A stretch of DNA of 22,932 nucleotides from Gnetum montanum (lineage: Eukaryota > Streptophyta > Gnetopsida > Gnetales > Gnetaceae), in the NCBI GenBank assembly GCA_015680685.1, contig MNCI01030303.1, forward strand, positions 1 to 22,932. The letters are read 5' to 3'. The notes beneath the pieces are model-generated. The model did not search any database, was not told the DNA's origin, and was given only the letters and a program-made list of their open reading frames with translations. The position numbers were made by a program, and so were the translations under genes. Within the stretch, counting starts at the first letter, position 1. The number at the start of each line of letters is the position of its first letter. Positions 18,113 through 22,932 of this stretch are shown here, piece after piece.

Positions 18113-18650
18113 TAACCTTAAGGAGCTATGCAGGCTACAAGGCATATTGCAATTCATTCACAAGTTTATTGCATAGTTAACTAACAAATTGTAGCCAATG
18201 CAACATTTTCTCAAAAAGCATATTCACTTTAAGTGAACACCTCAATGCTAAGTGGCATTTGATAACCTTATATAGGAGCTAGCTCAACTTCCTACAATCT
18301 ACCCTCCATAAGGAGATAAACCATTCTAAATCTACCTTGCAACCTCTAACATGTCCATTACCTCTTTGCTTTGCCAAAAGTGAGATGATGGCTCAGAGGT
18401 CACTATATACTACCTAAGCCATGCGTTACTAGCCTATGAAGCAAAGTACAATGATGTGGAAAAGAACAACCTCATCTTAGTCTTCGCACTTAAGAAGTGG
18501 ATTGATCTATGTTCTAATGTATATAAGCTCATGTCATCCACCATACTTGCACATGCTTTGAACTCTAGGGTCTAGATTTCCAAATTAAAGATTCTATGGG
18601 TACAATGAATATGCATTGCAATAATAATTGATGTTGTGCTTATTACTGAT
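18113..18650 (+). pseudogene. Tat-lineage RT connection and RNase H
   Basis: The frame (18117 onward) encodes LKELCRLQGILQFIHKFIA, the block that follows RT in Tat elements, and then a stretch with stops (DKPF, YLATSNMS). At 18411 it reads YLSHALLAYEAKYNDVEKN and LILVFALKKW, the classic RNase H core with a conserved Glu in YNDVEK. The enzyme would remove RNA from the RNA-DNA hybrid. Stops and a weakened end (about 18560-18650, SKLKILWVQ) mark it as dead. It continues into the second RNase H. Confidence 0.7.
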
Positions 18651-18779
18651 GAAAACATCATGGTCAAAGGAGAACTAGTGAGGAGCATTACAATCAAGAC
18701 ACTGGGTAATACAAGAGGTAAGGTAATAACTTGGAAAAGCATTGAACCTTTCCTTATAAGTGTTCTTGCTTTAGATTAC

Positions 18780-19049
18780 CATAACATAGATAATCCCCAT
18801 TAGTTTCATTACAACATTCATATAGATGAACATGATAAGTTGGATGGTAGTAAGCTACAGTATGGAAAAAGAGGACTACCATTCCAAATAGGCTTGATTA
18901 GGAAGAATCCAAGGATTAAGTTCAATATGGTATACATGCAAGGGAGATGGCTAATATCTCATCTAGTTACTAATATAGTCAAAAGAAAGGAAATCCTTGA
19001 TATGAAGTTCAAAGGCAATACAATACTAGATTTTTTTGGTTTGGATTAG
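18780..19049 (+). pseudogene. Second (archaeal-type) RNase H of the Tat element, truncated
   Basis: The open frame 18840-19049 begins with HDKLDGSKLQYGKRG, in the place of the YFDGS-x-G start of the plant-type aRNase H. It continues to a block LISHLVTNIVKR and LDMKFKGNTIL, in the place of the helix and the G-D-S strand of that domain; D and S are changed to N and T. Tat elements are known for carrying this additional RNase H after the first one. Similarity is patchy, so confidence is moderate. The frame ends where EPRV copy 2 begins, so integrase and the 3' LTR are absent from the window. Confidence 0.45.
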
Positions 19050-19286
19050 GATCACTAAATGTGACATGAAATATATTAGATCATGCCTTCGAGGATGGTG
19101 ACATGTTAGATAGAAAATTAATGAACCATTCATAGTTGATCTTCCATTGATTCTAATAGCCTTCATAAAGAAGAGTTGCCATTTGAAATTCATTTGGCTC
19201 ACAATACCCAAGGTTCTTGGAAGATCTAAGAGTCCAGCCTTTCCTTATTAATAAACCTATACAAAGAGAAAAAAGTGATAAGAGAA
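19038..19286 (-). pseudogene. Coding-like frame downstream of EPRV copy 2 polyprotein
   Basis: After the polyprotein stop (19287-19289) a minus-strand frame stays open for about 80 codons with two stops (TAG and TGA). It contains QMATLLYEGY, KINYEWFINFLSNMSPSS and SNIFHVTFSDPNP. The composition looks coding, but I do not recognise it. It may be a second ORF of the virus, as some caulimovirid genera have one after pol, or a host or Tat fragment at the junction. Its left end meets the end of the Tat aRNase H frame at about 19040. Confidence 0.35.
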
Positions 19287-20580
19287 TTAAGAGAGTTGGT
19301 ACTCTCTTATGAGAAAGTTAGCTAAACTATTATACTTATCATTTATAGACTCAATAGTAAAATCAAAATTAGCAACATATAGTGCTCATCTAATTAACCT
19401 AGTATGAGCTACTTTATTTAAAGCTTTACTAAGATATTTATCAAAGTTTTTCAAATCACTTCTAATGATGAAGTGAGTATTCTAGAGGAATAATTTGAAC
19501 TTTCAACATCTTTGATTATGGCTAGTAATTCTTTGCAATTTCTATAGTAATTTAGTTCTACATTAGTGAATTTTCTAGAGGCATACCTACAAATGTGGCT
19601 AACATTATGTTTATGTTCTTTAAAAGTAGTGCCCCAAAATTCATTTGATGTATCTGTTGCTAGGATAATTTATCATTTAGTAAGCATTTGTAGCCTTGGG
19701 AGATTTTTGCACGTATCCTTAATTTTCTTTACTATGGCCGTATGAGCTTCTATCCATGGTGGAGGTATTTTGCTTAGTTTTTCATTAAGTAGCTTTCTAT
19801 CTTTGGCTAGGTCTTTGTAAAATCAAAAACCATAATTCACATTGTCAAGGAACTGTTAAAGTTGTATCTTTTCCTTTATCTCATTTGGGAAGTTTTTAAT
19901 ATATTTAATGACATGAGGTTAGAGAGTGATTTTTCCATCTTGAATCTCAAGACCTAAAAATTATATACTATCTTGAGTGATTATAGACTGTGTTGGAGAC
20001 ATGACAAGGCCATTTTCATCTATGAGATGCTAAATACTTGAAGGTGTTATAGGTGTTGTTTTAGCATTTTTTTTCATGATTTAACTATCATATATGTAAA
20101 CAGGGATAAAGTTATGAATATCAAAGATTTGATCCTTGCATCTTTGAAGTATGAATGGGTCCATCTTAATGTTGAAGGACAATACTATCCATTCATAAAG
20201 AGCACTAGGAACTATAAAAGCAATTTTCCATCAATCTTTAGGTCTTACTTAGATTTTCCAAAAGCTAGATTTTAGATCAAATTTAGAGTAAAAAATTATA
20301 TGTAATAACCTTTGGAATAAATCATCTTTATTTGGGATTGGATGTTGGAATCACTTTATTAGGTCATTTAGAGGCTTATAATTGATAACTAAGCATTTAA
20401 TACTGATAAGTTTTTTTGTCCATTTATTAATATAAAATGTGGCACAAGCAAACAGACTATTACTTGGTTGTATTAACCTTTTTTCTAAGAGAATACTAAT
20501 CACTTTGTCATATTCTTCTTTGAGTGATGGTGCCATACCTATATGATGTGCTTTGGTTTTAATTTTTATGTTCTCTTTAA
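19287..20580 (-). pseudogene. EPRV copy 2: reverse transcriptase and RNase H
   Basis: Minus-strand caulimovirid polymerase. One frame runs from 20536 to about 19500 with about a dozen stops but hardly any indel. RT landmarks: VINYKPLND at the N-terminal side, FDLKSSFWKI with the catalytic Asp kept, YEWIVLSF, and the active-site box now Y-I-Y-D followed by a stop, so one catalytic Asp is lost. RNase H landmarks: ATDTSNEFWG, ELNYYRNCKELLAI with the conserved Glu, and after one frameshift IIRSDLKNF and SLANFLIREYQLS before a TAA at 19287-19289, which looks like the authentic end. In the living virus this enzyme copies pregenomic RNA to DNA. This copy is dead. Confidence 0.85.
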
Positions 20581-21150
20581 ATTCTATGCTACACTAATGT
20601 TTCTTTTTATGCTTGAAGGTTGTTGGATCATCACTTTCTAGTTTTAATAACTCTTTGCATAAATTGCTAAATCTATCTTCTAATTTTTTGGTACTATTTA
20701 CAACCCATTATGTGTTAGGTTCTTTATGTAGCATATATTTTTAGGATATCTACTATTATATTGGAGTTGGCATTCTAGCCTTACTCCACTGAGTTTACTA
20801 AAGGTTGGGCTAATAGTATATGTTACTAAACCTTCTAAATTATCTGTGCCTATCAACAAATCATAACTTCTCATTTCATAGTGAATGATTGTGATGTGGA
20901 TTATGTTGTTGCTTATTCTAATAGGAATGGTAGCTTTATGATTGCTTGCCACCTTTTGGGTATTGAACCGAATGTACGTTTTTTAAGATACTTCCCAAAG
21001 ATTTGTGAGTATAATATTCCATTTTGCTAAAGAAGCTTCAGTTCCTAAATCTATCAATGCATCTATAGGATATGATTTATGATTTAATTTTAATAAACAA
21101 AGTATATATAGGTAAACTAGTTCTATGTCTAATTTTCATACTTAATGTCA
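20581..21150 (-). pseudogene. EPRV copy 2: aspartic protease
   Basis: The frame starts near 21150, passes through DALIDLGTEASLAK with the catalytic triplet DLG at 21040-21051, and meets a stop near 20975. It continues open (20952-20698) through NHKATIPIRI and YDLLIGTDNLEGL. Caulimovirid and retroviral proteases normally have D-T/S-G; copy 1 has the same DLG. A stop- and shift-rich linker (20697-20581) leads to the RT. The position between knuckle and RT is as expected for the family. Confidence 0.75.
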
Positions 21151-21229
21151 GGATAGGCATAGTTTCAGTCTCCTTTTGATATTACATTTGTTGATTTAAA
21201 AAATGGTTCTTTCTGCAACTTTCATAACT

Positions 21230-22932
21230 TAATTGTTATCATTTGGTACATTGGATACCTTTTGATGAGATCTATGAGATCTTCTCAATAATATTCATGG
21301 AACATGCAGAATAATTTGAATCATCATCATTATTAGTATAATGTTGATCTAGATCATAATCAAAATCCTAATGATGTAGTTAGACTATTCTTCAAATTTG
21401 ATTAGTATGTCACCTGGTTCAAATGCTATATTTTCATTAACAACAAAATCATAATATTTTTTTGATAGGTTGTATTCTTCTTTAAAATTGAACTTTCTCA
21501 AATGTTTATGTTTCTTGGGACAATCATAGGCATAATGATTTCCTTAGCGTTTGAACATACTGTGAAATACTTTTCTAAAAGATGGTTTATAGTTGTTGGG
21601 TTTCCATTTTAATGTTTTTGGAAACACTTATAATGGTGTTTAGAGGAAGATCTTTTTTCTTTGGTGGTTTAAAAATCATAGTTTTTAGGACATATATCGT
21701 GATAGAAAGAACGATCCAATTTTCATTGGGTTTCTTCCATTTTTTTATGCTTGCATATCTTGACATATAATAATATTAGTATGTTCTAGGAATTGCTTAA
21801 TTTTTCTAAAGCTTAAAGCTTATATTATTTTTCCTACTGAATCTAACTCGTGTTTATATTTCTTAGTAAACTCAGATGGGAAAGACCCTACTAACTATTC
21901 TTTTGCAATTCTATGGTGGGCTATTTTTCCCCGATAATACCAATTTTCCATTTGTTTCATATATGGATCAAAATATTCATTGTCTTTTAAAGTTTCTCTT
22001 AGAAATTTGTGTCCAATTTCACCATTTTAATTTGTTTTGTTTCCTATAAATTCCTTGATTATTGCATTAATGAATTGTATAGGGGGTCCATCTAAGAGCT
22101 CATTTCTTATGTCAGGAGATATCTAATTTCACATCTTTGTAAATTCCCTACAAAATTAAACACAAAATTTTGCATTACATGCATTGGTATTTTTCTTTCT
22201 AAAATTACTTTTCAATCTATATCTCCATTAATTTGATCAATCAACTTTTGTCTATCTAAAAAATTTAGATTGTCCATGTAAGACTTTGGATCTTTTTCAC
22301 TCATTAGTCAAGAAGTTACTTGAGGATAATCTATAGTAGGTGTTGCTAGTTGTTCTTGTTCTTCATGTTCTCCTTCAAAGTCATGATCCATTACTTGTGA
22401 GGATTCTTCATTGGCATTGATCAATTTACCTTCCCCTTTCTATTTTCTAGTTAATCTATTTTTATTCTAACTAGTCTTATGATTAGAACCTTTGTTAGAT
22501 GGAGAGTCTACATTGGCACCATATGCAAGTATAGTAGTTGTAGAGTTGTGTGTAGTGGGACTACTCACTCTTTGCTTTTGTACCCATTTCTAGACTACCA
22601 AACTAATGCCCTTGATGTCTCATTGTGATTTTCTAATTTCTATGAGGCATTTGGTTATGTTTAAAAATGTAGAGTTAATATGAGCATTTGCCAAATTCTA
22701 TAGTTTTATCATGTCTATGGTGCATCTACTAAGTATTTTTGGTACATAAGATGAGATCTTTCTATTGGTTTTTCTTGTTTGGTTGAATTGATTTGTGGAA
22801 TGGATTCTTTGTTAAATTCATCATTTGAGCTTTCAATTTTTTTCATTTGTATTTATCCTAAGGCATCACGTTCAACATACTAGTAGGAAGATCCATGTTT
22901 AGTAGCAAAGGGATGTTTACAGGATGAATCTA
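21230..22932 (-). pseudogene. EPRV copy 2: coat protein region with partial knuckle
   Basis: Coat region of copy 2, running off the right edge. In minus-strand order: the N-terminal acidic part (22932 to about 22680, equivalent to copy 1 at 2225-1980), a conserved core at about 22320-21770 spread over several frames, with pieces DPYMKQMENWYYRGKIAHH and SFPSEF, a basic Lys-rich tail, then the knuckle remnant at 21520-21543 (GNHYAYDC before PKKHK). Compared with copy 1, 45 bases just upstream of the retained His are missing, removing the first two Cys positions, and 33 extra bases lie near 22510-22540. A weakly open frame follows the knuckle. Decay is heavy. Confidence 0.65.

Noticed and set aside
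1-22932. tRNA, rRNA, CRISPR or bacterial operon features
   Set aside because: No cloverleaf with conserved A/B boxes, no rRNA-like blocks and no regular spacer-repeat array were seen. Introns and plant retroelements show a nuclear plant context.

Overview
The window looks like transposon-packed, decayed nuclear DNA of a seed plant. It is AT-rich and has no intact gene. Everything recognisable is a retroelement, an endogenous pararetrovirus (EPRV) or an intron-bearing gene remnant full of in-frame stops. Two caulimovirid copies, a Tat-type Ty3/Gypsy element and a LINE tail together suggest a large plant genome, possibly a gymnosperm. That host guess is inference. No rRNA, tRNA or CRISPR was seen.

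Layout. (1) 1-2374, minus: EPRV copy 1, with protease, CCHC knuckle and coat-protein region; its RT lies left of the window. (2) 2847-3099, plus: 3' end of an RTE-like LINE ending in (GAT)6. (3) About 3274-5286, minus: remnant of an intron-containing gene with a ULP1-like (C48 SUMO-protease) segment, preceded by unidentified coding-like sequence. (4) 5540-6410, plus: palindrome-rich, LTR-like regulatory DNA with G-box and TATA box. (5) 7601-11035, plus: gag and protease of a Tat/Ogre-lineage Ty3/Gypsy element. (6) 11036-17190: a 6.2-kb segment between protease and RT. It carries, on the minus strand, a multi-exon gene (11737-15371, perhaps starting at 16223) with compact GT-AG introns, five of whose seven junctions keep the codon phase; the product is not recognised. 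(7) 17195-19049, plus: RT, RNase H and a second, archaeal-type RNase H of the same Tat element. (8) 19050-22932, minus: EPRV copy 2, coat to RNase H, in the same orientation as copy 1 and roughly nine-tenths identical by eye.

The two EPRV copies run in the same direction on both sides of a 3'-truncated Tat element, as expected if Tat-derived DNA sits in a head-to-tail EPRV array. All reading frames are broken, mostly by TAG codons where Gln or Trp would be expected. This points to long decay by cytosine deamination at CHG sites. The least explained object is the spliced antisense gene inside the Tat element.
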